Shown here one piece after another: positions 38,071 through 48,059 of a stretch of DNA of 64,000 nt (positions within the stretch are counted from its first letter, which is position 1; each line of letters starts with the position of its first letter). The stretch is taken from positions 229,639,591 through 229,703,590 of the forward strand of contig OY728143.1 of assembly GCA_963277665.1 (NCBI GenBank), read 5' to 3'. Origin of the DNA: Viscum album (lineage: Eukaryota; Streptophyta; Magnoliopsida; Santalales; Viscaceae). The notes beneath the pieces are model-generated. The model did not search any database. It was not told where the DNA came from and saw nothing but the letters and a program-made list of their open reading frames with translations. The translations under genes were made by a program, and so were the position numbers.

Positions 38071-39598
38071 CAATCCCAGCCAATGGTAATCCTTGGCACC
38101 CCCCTTGTTGGGGTACACAATCCAGATTTGTCCTTTGTAATTTTCAGATCAGCCGTCATGTTGTGAAACCTTACCTTTCGAGACACGCCTTCTTAGGTCC
38201 ATCCTCATTGGGATTTCTGAATTATCCATATGGTAAATATGGAATCCCAAATTTTTATTACAAAACATTTCATTACATTATACAAACAAATGATCATTAA
38301 AGTGTAGTGTTATAAAAATCAGGATCATAAAACATGAAAACATAAAAACAATCTTTTAAATCCCATTTAAATGATTCATGAAAATTTAATCCTATGTAAA
38401 ATGACTTCATCTCATAACCTAGAGACATAAATAAATGGAAAGGGTGAGTTAAAGACCCAGTAAGGAATTCAAGGGAGTTAGTTTACTGGTGATATCAATA
38501 AGAACGTGAAGAAAAACACAAAGACATGAGAAATGGAAAAAGAGGAATATAATAATAAATAAAACATGAATAATAACATGAATATGTGGCTAAAACATTT
38601 AATTTTGACTTTCATGAACATATCACCAAGGTTCATCACCAAGGTGTCATAAAAATTACCATGGTTATTCACCAAGGTATCGTGAGACTTTTCATCTCTA
38701 GAAATTAAATTCTTTACCCAATGCATTGGAGTGCTATCAGTGCACACCCTTAATATGTATTTATTTTCCTATTATCCACATATATAATAATCAAACATTT
38801 CATAAAAAACCCCTAGAGAAGATAATAAATAGTTTTCATTTCAAAATCACGACGTTTTAGAAGTGCTTAGAAAACATGATCATTATGTCATTTATAACCC
38901 ATGGAAAAGGAATGATGGTTTCATGTATGTAAATTCTAGAATAAAATATATCATTTTTATGTACTTATAAATACCCATAGAAAAAATAGGTCTGGTTATT
39001 CAAATAAATTAAATAATAGAATTTCTTGAGAAAAGAGAGAGATAGATTTTCAGACGAAATTTCTCCAGCATAACGGCTATATAACATGGTTTTAGAAAAC
39101 ATTAAAAAGAGATGAGAAGGGGGTCTCCCACTCTTAAATAACTCATAATACAATATAGGTACATAATAAAATTTAAATAAGATCATGGTATGGATGTTTT
39201 AATGACATACCACATGAAAAGGAAACATGAAAGAAAAGAGAAGAAGTGATTTTTTATGAAAATTCGTCAGCTTAACGGTGTCACATAAAATTACAAAAAA
39301 TGGATTTATGAGAGAGAAATATGTCTCTAATCACTTGTAAATAAAATGGATATAAATAAGGATATATAATAACATACCCCAAAATAAGAAAATTGAATTT
39401 AAAAGACATAACATAAAGGAATTCATGATTGAAAGAGGAGGGTGAAAGGTTCCCATACCTTGAAGAGTAACTTCAAAAACACAAAGGTTAAGACCTATAG
39501 AGGCTTTAGGAAACCTTGGGAGGACTCCTTGGGAGGTAAAACGATTATATATTTGTTTAGGATGAATTTTAAATGAATGTAATTAAGTAATGGGTTGG

Positions 39599-39606
39599 TA
39601 TTTATA
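39599..39606 (-). promoter_or_regulatory. Candidate TATA box in element D LTR
   Basis: The minus strand reads TATAAATA preceded by GGC, a good plant TATA box. Transcription would run leftward across the gag-distal half of the LTR. This is the downstream LTR, so only read-out transcription would be possible here. Confidence 0.45.
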
Positions 39607-40429
39607 GCCAACTTGAAGGAATATTTTATTAATTTACAATGGACACCTCATTATTGGTATTTGCTAAACCATGGGATATCCCATTGTATTTTTCCATGGT
39701 ATTAGCCACTTGGGAAATATAATAACATATATTACTATGCATAAGTCTACTGAAATTATTAAATCATGATTATATCATTAATGATGAAATTAAACACACT
39801 GAAACTCAAACTGTATATTTACTATTCACCGAAAAACAAAAAAATTTATAAAAATATCATAAATTTACCCTAACATAAAATTGATGCACTGAATTCAAAA
39901 AAGAACTCCATTTTATGAAAATATTTTTCTAATTTTGATATATTTTATTTTTAAGTAATAAAACTATTTATTGTAAAAAAATACTAATACATAAATATTA
40001 ATTTCTAAAATAGTTCTTTAGTTATGCTATTATATCACATTACCTAATAATGATGCCTAAGTTTTATTAATACTTTCTTAAGTGAGGTTTTTGTTCAACT
40101 AGTCACATTACTATTCATATGGGTAATGTTACTATTCTTAATTAATTATTCACTAATAATTATGTTGATTTTAATAGACTCTAAATTTTTTACTGATCAT
40201 AACTGCAGAAGACCATTTCTTGTAAATCATTTCACATTATTAATTATTTAAATTATACCAATATATTTTAAAATACCCTTTTCCAAAAATTCTACAATAA
40301 TATTGAAAATCTATAAATTTAAACTATATTTATTTTTATCTTTTTAAATTTTCCATAATAATAAATAATAATTTTATTTATATAAAAGGATTAAACAATG
40401 TAACTAAGGCCTCATTACATATCCCCTTA

Positions 40430-40690
40430 TAACACCTACATAGGACCTAAGAGTAAGGTGTGCAATGGTGATAGAATCTTAGGGTGGCTCATAAATCATT
40501 TCCCGAGAGGTGATTTCTATCAACTTGAACTTCTCCCATAGGCAATTCCATTAATTCTTCACATGTTGAAGCTTAGCTTGGGATTGGTCCAGAGCTTATC
40601 CTAGTGACACAACCTCCTTCCCAAGCTCCGACATAATGGATTTGTATGACCTGAGTCTACTGGATGAGGCCTTCAACTCCTATTTCTGTA
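40430..40690 (-). pseudogene. Coding-like island inside element D LTR
   Basis: Less AT-rich than the surrounding LTR. The minus strand reads in one frame for about 85 codons with three stops: Ser-Glu-Leu-Gly-Lys-Glu-Val-Val-Ser-Leu, then Ala-Leu-Asp-Gln-Ser-Gln-Ala-Lys-Leu-Gln, a charged, leucine-spaced helix. It looks like a piece of a coiled-coil protein, perhaps from another retrotransposon's gag or extra ORF, caught in the LTR. I do not recognise the source. Confidence 0.35.
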
Positions 40691-40913
40691 TTAATTAACC
40701 ATGATCAATTTTATTTATAAAAAATAATCATAACGTTGCAATTATAGTTTCCAATAGTCATATTGACCAACTGTCATATAACAGCCAAAACACAACAGTC
40801 TCATTATAACTACACTCACTTCATTAATTAAAGGATATAGTTTTGTTTAGTATAAAATAAAATAGCACACAAAATTAGGAAACAAATATTATTCAAAAGT
40901 TTTGGTCGTTACA

Positions 40914-40935
40914 TTCTTCTCCCCTTAGGAAATTT
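40914..40935 (-). other. Element D polypurine tract
   Basis: The minus strand reads AAGGGGAGAAGAA directly before the LTR start TGTAACG. Just upstream, a TTTCGAGGATGAAATTTCC stretch gives the Asn-Phe-Glu-Asp-Glu-Ile-Ser end of the chromovirus polyprotein. Confidence 0.75.
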
Positions 40936-41828
40936 CATCCTCGAAATTTCAACTCCTAACCTCAGAAGAGAAAAGGTGTGCATACTTCTTCTTCATAGAC
41001 TCATCTGGTTCCCACATGTCTTCTTCACATTTTTTGTTTCTCCATAACACCTTAACAAGGCGGGTAGTATGGTTTCATAGAACATGGTCTCTACGATCCA
41101 AGATATCCACTGGCTACTCCACATAAGAGAGGCACACCTATGGATTTAGTACATGTGAAGGGTCAATTATGTACTTCCTCAGGAGGGATATGTGTAAGAC
41201 ATCATTAATTCCACTGAGCATTTTCTCAATATAGGGTGTCATTTGAATGCTCATGTGGAATCTATTGTTGTAAGAGAACTCAACTAATGGGAGATGTTGA
41301 TCCCATCCACCTATAAATTCCCTTGGGCATGTTCTTATCATGTCCTTGAGTGATTGAATAGTCCTTTCAGATAGTCCATCAGTTTGGGGGTGATAGGCCA
41401 TACTAAAATTCAATTCAGTACTCAGAGCATGTTGAAAACTTCTCTATAACTTTGATGTGATCCTTGGATCACGATCAGATATAATATAAAGTGGAACTCC
41501 ATGCAGCCTTACCATTTCCTTTGCATAAATTCGGGCATGTTGATCAAGAGAGAAATATTCCCGAATAGAGATATGATGGGTAGTCTTGGTGAGACGGTCC
41601 ACAATAACCCATATAGTATTTTTTTCCTTTGGATGTTCTTGGGAGTCTAGTGACAAAGTCTATAGTTATATTTTCCCACTTCCATGCTGGTATGGTTAGT
41701 GGTTGTAATACCCTTTTAGGAAGTTGTATCTCAACCTTCACTTGCAGACATTCCATTAACCTTACAGTGTTGTCAGAAATCTCCCTTTTCATATTATCTG
41801 ACCAAAAATGATCATGAAGGTTTATATA
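40936..41828 (-). pseudogene. Element D integrase core and chromodomain-like C-terminus
   Basis: Minus strand. Catalytic residues are still visible: Asp in Ile-Thr-Ile-Asp-Phe-Val-Thr (about 41670), Asp in Ile-Ser-Asp-Arg-Asp-Pro (about 41470) and Glu in Leu-Ser-Glu-Arg-Thr-Ile (about 41365). The tail contains Leu-Asp-Arg-Arg-Asp-His-Val-Leu and Trp-Glu-Pro-Asp-Glu-Ser, typical of the chromovirus C-terminal domain that targets chromatin. Between Met-Thr-Pro (about 41240) and Ile-Asn-Asp-Val-Leu-His-Ile the family has well over 100 residues including the GPF/Y motif; here they are nearly absent. The zinc-binding part lies on the other side of element C. Confidence 0.85.
41824..41828. repeat. 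Left target-site duplication of element C (ATATA)
   Basis: ATATA immediately precedes the element C 5' LTR and is repeated at 50106-50110 right after the 3' LTR. A perfect 5-bp duplication is what Ty3/gypsy integrase produces. Confidence 0.85.
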
Positions 41829-43205
41829 TGTAAAGACCTGGAATTTCCATGTATTTTTTTTAAATATATGTAAATTTTATGAGTCCGCAAAAATTGACGG
41901 CGCATGATTCCGCGGCCCGGAGTTCCCTGAATGAATTTCTGATATTTGTTTCAGGTATGTTTAGTAAACATGTGAGTAGGATTTTCTAACATTTGAACCG
42001 GTGCTCAGAATTGAAATCCTAGGGCACCGTTAAACTTGTAGAGCCAATATTTGCCTAAGGGGACCTTCACCTCGACCGTAGTGGGTCAAGAGTGATTGAT
42101 AGAATTATGGTTTTTCGTGAAAGAGTAAAATAAAATAAAATTGTGTAACATTTTATTTTATTTGGAACTCCCATGTGGATGTTGGGAGGTGGGGACCACC
42201 TGAACTAAAACCTCCATTTTGGAATTCAAATATTGGTGGTGGGGACCACATGAACCCCTCATAATGGGGGGAGAACACCTCTCAACTCCCTCAATTAATT
42301 TTATGTTTCAACAGAAAATTAAATGTTATGTTACCAATTAATTTTATGTGTCAACATAAAATTAAATGTTAAGTTACTAATTAATTTTATATGTCAACAT
42401 AAAATTAAATGTTAAGTTATTAATTTTATGTTCGTTATTTCTTTTTCTTTTCGGTGGAATTGGGAAAAGGTTTGGGAAAAGAGAATTGGGAGAGATCTTG
42501 GAGGATTATTCTCTCTAAAAAGAATGCATTCTCCAATGTATAATGCACGCTCCAACGAAGAATTCTCACGCCGACGAGGAATGTCTTCAAAGAAAAAGAG
42601 TCGATGATCGAGGAAACACCGACGTCACCGATGTCCGTCTATCCCTAATGATGTTGTCTACTTCCTTGCGGCCTCCGTCGACAAATCTTTGAGGTAGGGG
42701 TTTATTTATATTTTATTATGATTTACCATGTTCTTTTATTCTAAACTAAGAATTTAGATCAACTAGTTTATTTCTATATGATTATCACTTCCCATGTTCT
42801 TCCCATCTAAACTAAGAACACAGATAAACTCTCATAAACTAGTTGACCCGAGAATATTTTCTTCATCGGGATTGGGAATAGTGATTAACAAAGTTTGTGG
42901 GTATTGATGTTCTTAAATATCTTCCAGACACGTTCTTGATTCAAATTTGTGAACCACTTGCAACCTCTCTAACACGGAGGGTGCGGGCCAAACAGACAAG
43001 GCCCGACCCTTCCACCATTCTTCTTTTGTGTGTTCTTCGTGATAGTGAAGGTGAACGGTGCCAGAATTTGGCATCGGTGGAAGATGAGAATGGCAACCGA
43101 CACCATCGTCGGCCGTGACGAAGACAATGGCACCGCCCCATGGACACTACGTTGTCTACGACCTCCGCCATCATGGCATGGGCCTCGGGGGACGGGTCGT
43201 GACAA
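41829..43205 (+). repeat. Element C 5' LTR, internally deleted (1.4 kb)
   Basis: Starts TGTAAAGACC and ends GGGTCGTGACA. The first about 1.35 kb aligns with 46803-48145 and the last 28 bp with 50078-50105. The 1.93 kb between these in the 3' LTR is missing here; the junction is near 43178. The missing part includes the GC-rich island and the 25-bp repeats. Confidence 0.85.
42292..42420 (+). repeat. 43-bp tandem repeat with hairpin, element C 5' LTR
   Basis: Three units starting at 42292, 42335 and 42378, each containing ATTTTATGTGTCAACATAAAAT, an inverted repeat with an 8-bp stem TTTTATGT / ACATAAAA. The same three-unit array is at 47268-47396 in the 3' LTR, so it predates the insertion. Confidence 0.8.
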
Positions 43206-43208
43206 ATT

Positions 43209-43219
43209 GGTATCAGAGG
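43209..43219 (+). other. Element C primer-binding site (initiator-Met tRNA)
   Basis: TGGTATCAGAG lies three bases after the 5' LTR end and matches the plant initiator-Met tRNA 3' end complement used by chromoviruses. Confidence 0.9.
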
Positions 43220-43488
43220 AGTCGGTTCTACCATAGAACACAGGACTCTAATATTTCTTTTAACAATAATATTTTAATGTGTAGTGAGTGTGGTTATCAG
43301 TTTAGGGAATCCATTTTTGGTGCGGCGACCGACATATCCATACAGCAGGACCCTTACTTTTGATTTCCAACTCAATGCACTAAAACAATGATTGTGTGTG
43401 TGTTTTGGAGAGTTTTTTTTGTGATATCATCGAGTCTGCTCACTAGGTATAACTTTTTGACCGCGGAGAACCTATTTTTTTTTTCAGG

Positions 43489-44640
43489 ATGCCTCCACGC
43501 AGACAAACTTCTAGGGTTCTGAGAGTAGTACACACTAATAGCCCCCCGAACAATGAGGCCTCGGTGAAGGGCCCTCTTCTAGTAGAGGAACCTGCGGAGG
43601 CACCAACGGTACTATTACCCATTGAGCCAATGATGCCACTAGCCCCAACAGTAGAGGGTGCATGCCACTTGAGTGCATTGCACTAGTTCCTGTGCCAGAG
43701 GCCACCTAGGATCAGGTGATAGAATGACCCACAAGTGGCTGGGGATTGGTTGGAGGCTGTAGTGAGATTCTTCCGACTAGTAGGGACACTAGTTGATATC
43801 ATGGTGATCCTTGCCGCCAGCCTACTACAGGCAGCAGTAGGCATATGGTGGAGCTTGATGCTCCAATTTCAAGATGAGGTGATGCTTCTCTAGGCAGACT
43901 TCGAGAGCCTATTTCAGGTAGAGTTTGTCCCAGCGACTCTTCGCGCAGTGCGCATATAGGAGCTGCTTCATCTGTAGCAGGGTAGCATGACTGTAGCTTA
44001 GTACTTAGCAAGGTTCACTAACCTCTCATGATACTCCACTGATATGGAGCGGGACCCAATCTTTAGGGCCTAGACCTTCGAGTAGGATCTCAGGTGAGAG
44101 ATCAGGGCTTCTATGATTTCTCTCAACATCCCGACGCAGGAGGGGGTGTTAGAGTGAGCCCTTTTAGTGGAGAGTTTCCTTGCTGAGCAGTCACTAGTAG
44201 CGATACCCACCACCAATCATCACATGGTGGAGTCTTCTGTAGCTCGAAGCAAAAAAATGTCATAGAGGTCCAAGAGGACCAGACCTATAGGTGGACGGCC
44301 GCAGGATTCAGAGTTGGTTGTGCGGGGCACCCGAGGCAGAGCTGGTCATGCCAAGAGTGGGAAGTGTTACGCATTCAGTGGGCAGGGTCACATGGATCAA
44401 GACTGTCCAACCTGCCATACGGATGACCAGTAGACGGTCGAAGGATCGCCCCGTTAGATATAGAGGTTCGACCAAGGAGGTATGCAGGGCACAAACAGAC
44501 GTGGAAGAGGAGCTGACCATGAAGCTGGTGGATGGTGATGATTCTAGATGTTACCTCCACCACCACCACGAGGTCCACCCCAACCGTAGGGAGTAGGTGG
44601 AAAGGGGAGATGCCAGCTCCAGGCAGCTGAGGCTTTAGAT
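43489..44640 (+). pseudogene. gag: Element C gag (Retrotrans_gag type), mutated zinc knuckle
   Basis: Start ATG at 43489 opens with Met-Pro-Pro-Arg-Arg-Gln-Thr, the usual basic N-terminus of chromovirus Gag. The frame is open for 65 codons, then broken mostly by TAG. The capsid-like core is readable: Asp-Phe-Glu-Ser-Leu-Phe at about 43899, then Gln-Gly-Ser-Met-Thr-Val-Ala (about 43978) and Leu-Ala-Arg-Phe-Thr-Asn-Leu. The zinc knuckle at about 44365 reads Cys-Tyr-Ala-Phe-Ser-Gly-Gln-Gly-His, then Asp-Gln-Asp-Cys: the second Cys is replaced by Phe. Gag forms the particle and its knuckle binds RNA. It is followed by protease in the usual order. Confidence 0.8.
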
Positions 44641-44649
44641 CACAGTGCT

Positions 44650-45440
44650 CCGGAGATGATATGAGGTACGATCTATGTCTACTCCACCTTAGCTGCATTA
44701 CTTATAGACATAGGTTCCAGTCATTATTTTATTTCCACTACCCTCGTTCGGAGCTCGGAGATTCTGACAGATCTGTTGGCTTGATCCTTATAGCTAGAGA
44801 CTCCTACGGAAGAATATTCGATGATTACACACTGTTGCCGACAGTGTGAGCTCACTCTAGGAGGCGAGAGCTTCTGCTAGGATCTCCTAGTAGCAGCGTC
44901 GAGGCTTACGACGTCATCTTGGGTATGAACATGTTATCTACAGTCCATGCTTAGATTGAATGTATTATGCACAAAATGTGGTGTGTATCCATGGATGGGA
45001 CCAGGTTTACCTTCACCGGTGATAAGGGAGCCTTTGCAGCCTAGGACAGACTTACCCAGAGGAGGGTGTAGCTGATCACTCATCAATTGGATAGCCTTAC
45101 CGTCAGAGCAGTTGATGTGGAGAGTCCGATTTATCCTATAGTTGTGGACTAGTACGTGGATGTTTTCCCTAATGATGTCCCGGGTCTACCTCCTCATAGA
45201 GTGGTAGAATTTTACAATGACTTGTACCACAAGACAAAACTGATATCTACATTAGAATATCGGATGGCTCCCGTATAGCTTCGTGAACTGTGGGTATAGC
45301 TGGAGGACTTACAGGGGAAAGGGTACATTCGACCCAATTTTTCTTCTTAGGTAGCCCCGATTTTGTTCACCAAGAAGGTGAATGGGATCTTGAGATATCC
45401 ACAGGATAGACGCCTGATAGATTTTTTGAAGGTGGAGAGC
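44650..45440 (+). pseudogene. Element C protease and N-terminal RT fragment
   Basis: Protease: Leu-Leu-Ile-Asp-Ile-Gly-Ser-Ser-His at about 44704 stands where the family has Asp-Thr/Ser-Gly-Ser-Thr-His, so the active-site Asp is kept but the next residue is Ile. Its second landmark (Val-Ile-Leu-Gly-Met-Asn) is near 44912 in another frame. RT: Gly-Leu-Pro-Pro-His-Arg-Val-Val-Glu-Phe (about 45181), Tyr-Arg-Met-Ala-Pro-Val (about 45257), Pro-Ile-Leu-Phe-Thr-Lys-Lys-Val-Asn-Gly (about 45356). Soon after Arg-Leu-Ile-Asp the frame jumps to pre-integrase sequence: palm, YVDD box, thumb and RNase H are gone. Confidence 0.8.
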
Positions 45441-45469
45441 ACATCATTCTTTTCAGGGGACGTACCATC

Positions 45470-46783
45470 ATACTTGTGTCACATCAAGAGGAAGTGTTAA
45501 TGGAGTTTCATACACCCCCTCTAGTGGTACAACCAATAGTATTGAAGATGTACCAGGATATCCGATGACAGAACTGGTGGCTAGGAATGATGAAAGCAAT
45601 ATCAGAGTTTATCTCTTGGTGCCTCACTTGTCAGCAAGTGAAGGCGGAGCATCAGGTACCTGCAGGCTTTGTTCAACCTTTGGAGGTCCCAGAGTGGAAG
45701 TGGGATGTCATATCCATAGACTTCATGACAGAACGTCCACGTACATCCATGGTTCATGACTTGATTTGGGTGATCATTGACCGACTCCCCATGTCGGCCC
45801 ACTTCCTACTGATCAGAGAGCAGGGTTCAGTAGAGAGATTGGAACACCTCTATATGTAGGTGATTGTGGATATATATGGAGTACCCTCAATGATTGTCTC
45901 TGATCATGATGCACATTTTACTTCCTAGCTATGGAAGGGTTTGCAGGAGGCTTTCAGGATGCAGCTTCATTTGAGCACCGCCTTCTATCCTCATATGGAT
46001 GGCTAGACTAAGAGGACCATTCAGACCCTCGAGGACATGCTACGTGATGGAATCCTCGACTTTGGTCGTAGCTAGAAGGATCAATTTCCCATGGTGGAGT
46101 TTTCATACAACAACAGCTATCACTCCACCATTGGTATGACACCTTTTGAGGCGTTTTACGAGTGACCTTGCAGATCAACCTTATGCTGGACTGACCTAGG
46201 GGAGTAAGCACTCATGGGATAAGAGATGGTATGGGATACCACAAAGAAGGTTCAAATCATCCAGGAGTGGATGAAGACTACACAGAGCAGGTAGAAGTCG
46301 TATGTCAAGAGGTGACAGAGACCTCTGGAGTTCGAGGATGGTTACCACGTCTTCCTACAGGTCTCACCCAGATAAGGTTTGCAGATATTTGGCCGAGGCG
46401 ATAAGTTATATCTGAGGTTCATCGGACCCTTCCAGGTCCTCAGTAGAGTTGGCGAGGAGGATTACTTCTTAGGTATTCCACCTCAGTTGCACTGGGTGCA
46501 AGAAGTTTTCCACATAATCCAGCTGAGGAGATACGTGCACGACCCTTCTCACATAATCGACCACGGAGAGTTGGACGTCGAAAATGGGGATACTTTTATG
46601 AAGGTTCTAGTGGAGATTGAGTATTGACAGAAGAGAGTCCTTCGTGGGCAGTCGATACCTCTGGTGCGCATTCATTAGCAGCACGTGAACCTCCAGGAGA
46701 GCACATGGGAGTAGGAGGCTCAGATTTGTGCTCAGTACCCCCACTTGTTTTCCTCGATTGAGTTTTGTCTTATGGGGATGTAA
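45470..46783 (+). pseudogene. Element C integrase and chromodomain-like tail
   Basis: The second half of the zinc-binding motif is clear (Trp-Cys-Leu-Thr-Cys-Gln-Gln-Val-Lys-Ala-Glu, 45617 onward), followed by Ser-Ile-Asp-Phe-Met-Thr with the first catalytic Asp and Val-Ser-Asp-His-Asp-Ala with the second (about 45900). The third catalytic position, normally Glu, reads Lys (GATGGCTAGACTAAGAGG near 46000), with a TAG beside it. Pro-Phe-Glu-Ala-Phe-Tyr marks the end of the core. The GPF motif (Phe-Ile-Gly-Pro-Phe) is at about 46418 in an 82-codon open stretch, and the tail ends with Glu-Ser-Thr-Trp-Glu and Tyr-Pro-His-Leu-Phe. The stop is TAA at 46781-46783. Confidence 0.85.
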
Positions 46784-46789
46784 AGCCCT

Positions 46790-46802
46790 GAGGTGGGGAG
46801 AA
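46790..46802 (+). other. Element C polypurine tract
   Basis: GAGGTGGGGAGAA lies directly before the 3' LTR. Placing the LTR start at 46803 lets its first 20 bases align without gaps to the 5' LTR start. Confidence 0.8.
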
Positions 46803-47267
46803 TGGAAAGAAAAATAATTTCCATGTATTTTTTATAAATATATGGGAATTTTACAAGTCCACAAAAATTGACAGCGCATGATTTTAAGGACCAGAGTGCC
46901 TAGAATTAATTTCTAAACTTTGTTTCAGGCATGTTAAGTAAACGTGAGAGCCGGTTTTTCTAACATTTGAACCGGTGCTCGGAATTGAAATATGATGACA
47001 CCGTTGAACTCACAACGCCAATATTCACTTAAGGGGACCTTCACCTCTACCATAGTGGGTCGAGAGTGAAATATAGAATTTGGTTTTTTTTTGTGAATGA
47101 ATAAAATAAAATAAAATTGTGTAACATTTCATTTTATTTGGAACTCCCATGTGGATGTTGGGAGGTGGGGACCACCCGAATTAAAACCTCCATTTTTGAA
47201 TTCAAATCTTGGTGGTGGGGACCACCTGAACCCCTTATAATGGGTGGAGGAAACCTCTCAACTCCCT

Positions 47268-47396
47268 CAAATTATTTTATATGTCAACATAAAATTAAAT
47301 GTTAAGTTACCAATTAATTTTATATGTCAATATAAAATTAAAAGTTAAGTTACCGATTAATTTAATGTGTCAACATAAAATTAAATGTTATGTTTT
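47268..47396 (+). repeat. 43-bp tandem repeat with hairpin, element C 3' LTR
   Basis: Three units matching those at 42292-42420. The stem sequence TTTTATATG-TCAACATAAAA is slightly changed in each unit, but the hairpin mostly holds. Confidence 0.8.
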
Positions 47397-48059
47397 TAAT
47401 TTTATGTTGGCTATTTCTTTTTCTTTCAGGTGGAATTAGGAAAAGGATTGGAAAAAGAAAATTGAAGGAGAGATTGGAGGATTATTCTCTCCAACAATGA
47501 ATGCGCTCCCCAATGAAGAATGGTCACGTTGATGAGGAACATCTTCAATGACAACGAGCCGACGATCGAGGAAACGTCGACGTCATCAATGTCCATCTAT
47601 CCCCAATGACATCGTCTCCTTCCATGCGGCCTCCATCAATAAATCTTCAAGGTAGGGGTTTATTTATATGTGATTATAACATCCCATGTTCTTCCCTTCT
47701 AAACTAAGAATGCAGATCAACTCGTTTATTTCTATGTGATTATCACTTCCCATGTTCTTCCCTTCTAAACTAAGAACGCGGATCAAATCTCATAAACTAG
47801 TTGATCCGCGAATGTTTTATTTTGTGGGATTGGGAATAGTGATTGATGAAGGTTGTTGGGATTGATGTTATTAAATACCTTCAATACATGTTCTTGATTC
47901 AAATTTGTGAACCACTTAATACCACTCCAACGTAGAGTGTGTGGGCCAAACAAACAAGGCCCAACCCCTCCACCGTTCTTCTTTTGTGTATTATTCATGA
48001 TGGTGATGGTGACCAGTGCTAGTGTTTGGAACCGGTGGAACATGAGAACGGTAGCTGGC

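Larger units (their letters stand above)
3251..38239 (+). mobile_element. Element E: Tat-lineage Ty3/gypsy LTR retrotransposon, decayed, split by A
   Basis: A very large LTR retrotransposon whose 5' LTR starts at 3251 and whose 3' LTR starts at 35310. The LTRs align over their whole visible length. Pol order is PR, RT, RNase H, a second RNase H of the archaeal type, then INT, which is the domain order of the Tat lineage. Removing inserted element A leaves about 24.8 kb, within the range known for Tat/Ogre-like elements. A long antisense reading frame and a repeat-rich 3' untranslated region lie between pol and the 3' LTR. Every pol domain has stops, frameshifts and lost catalytic residues, so it is inactive. 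The right end is cut by the insertion of D at 38240, so the true LTR end is not seen. Confidence 0.85.
35310..38239 (+). repeat. Element E 3' LTR, right end removed by insertion of D
   Basis: Aligns with 3251-3582 plus 13775-16400. It starts TGGCACTAAAAATT and carries the same landmarks in the same order, including five copies of the hairpin-like motif near 37011, 37155, 37476, 37695 and 38011. Homology stops at CCATATGGTAAAT, where element D begins. The missing end of this LTR was not found on the far side of D. Confidence 0.75.
38240..40913 (-). repeat. Element D 3' LTR (about 2.7 kb)
   Basis: Starts on the minus strand with TGTAACGACC at 40913, right after the polypurine tract, and ends at TGGAATCCC (38240, + strand reading), where the sequence joins element E's LTR. 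It includes a GGGTGAGTTAAAGACCCAGTAAGGA block (38440) also present in the LTRs of A and C on their own strands. Inside it, a block with a CGTCAG-CTTAACGG type motif occurs twice, near 39060 and 39268. Confidence 0.75.

Noticed and set aside
43000..43240. Several overlapping open frames of 68-97 codons near the end of element C 5' LTR
   Set aside because: They overlap each other on both strands in a GC-richer patch of the LTR and end at the primer-binding site; none is conserved as a frame in the 3' LTR.
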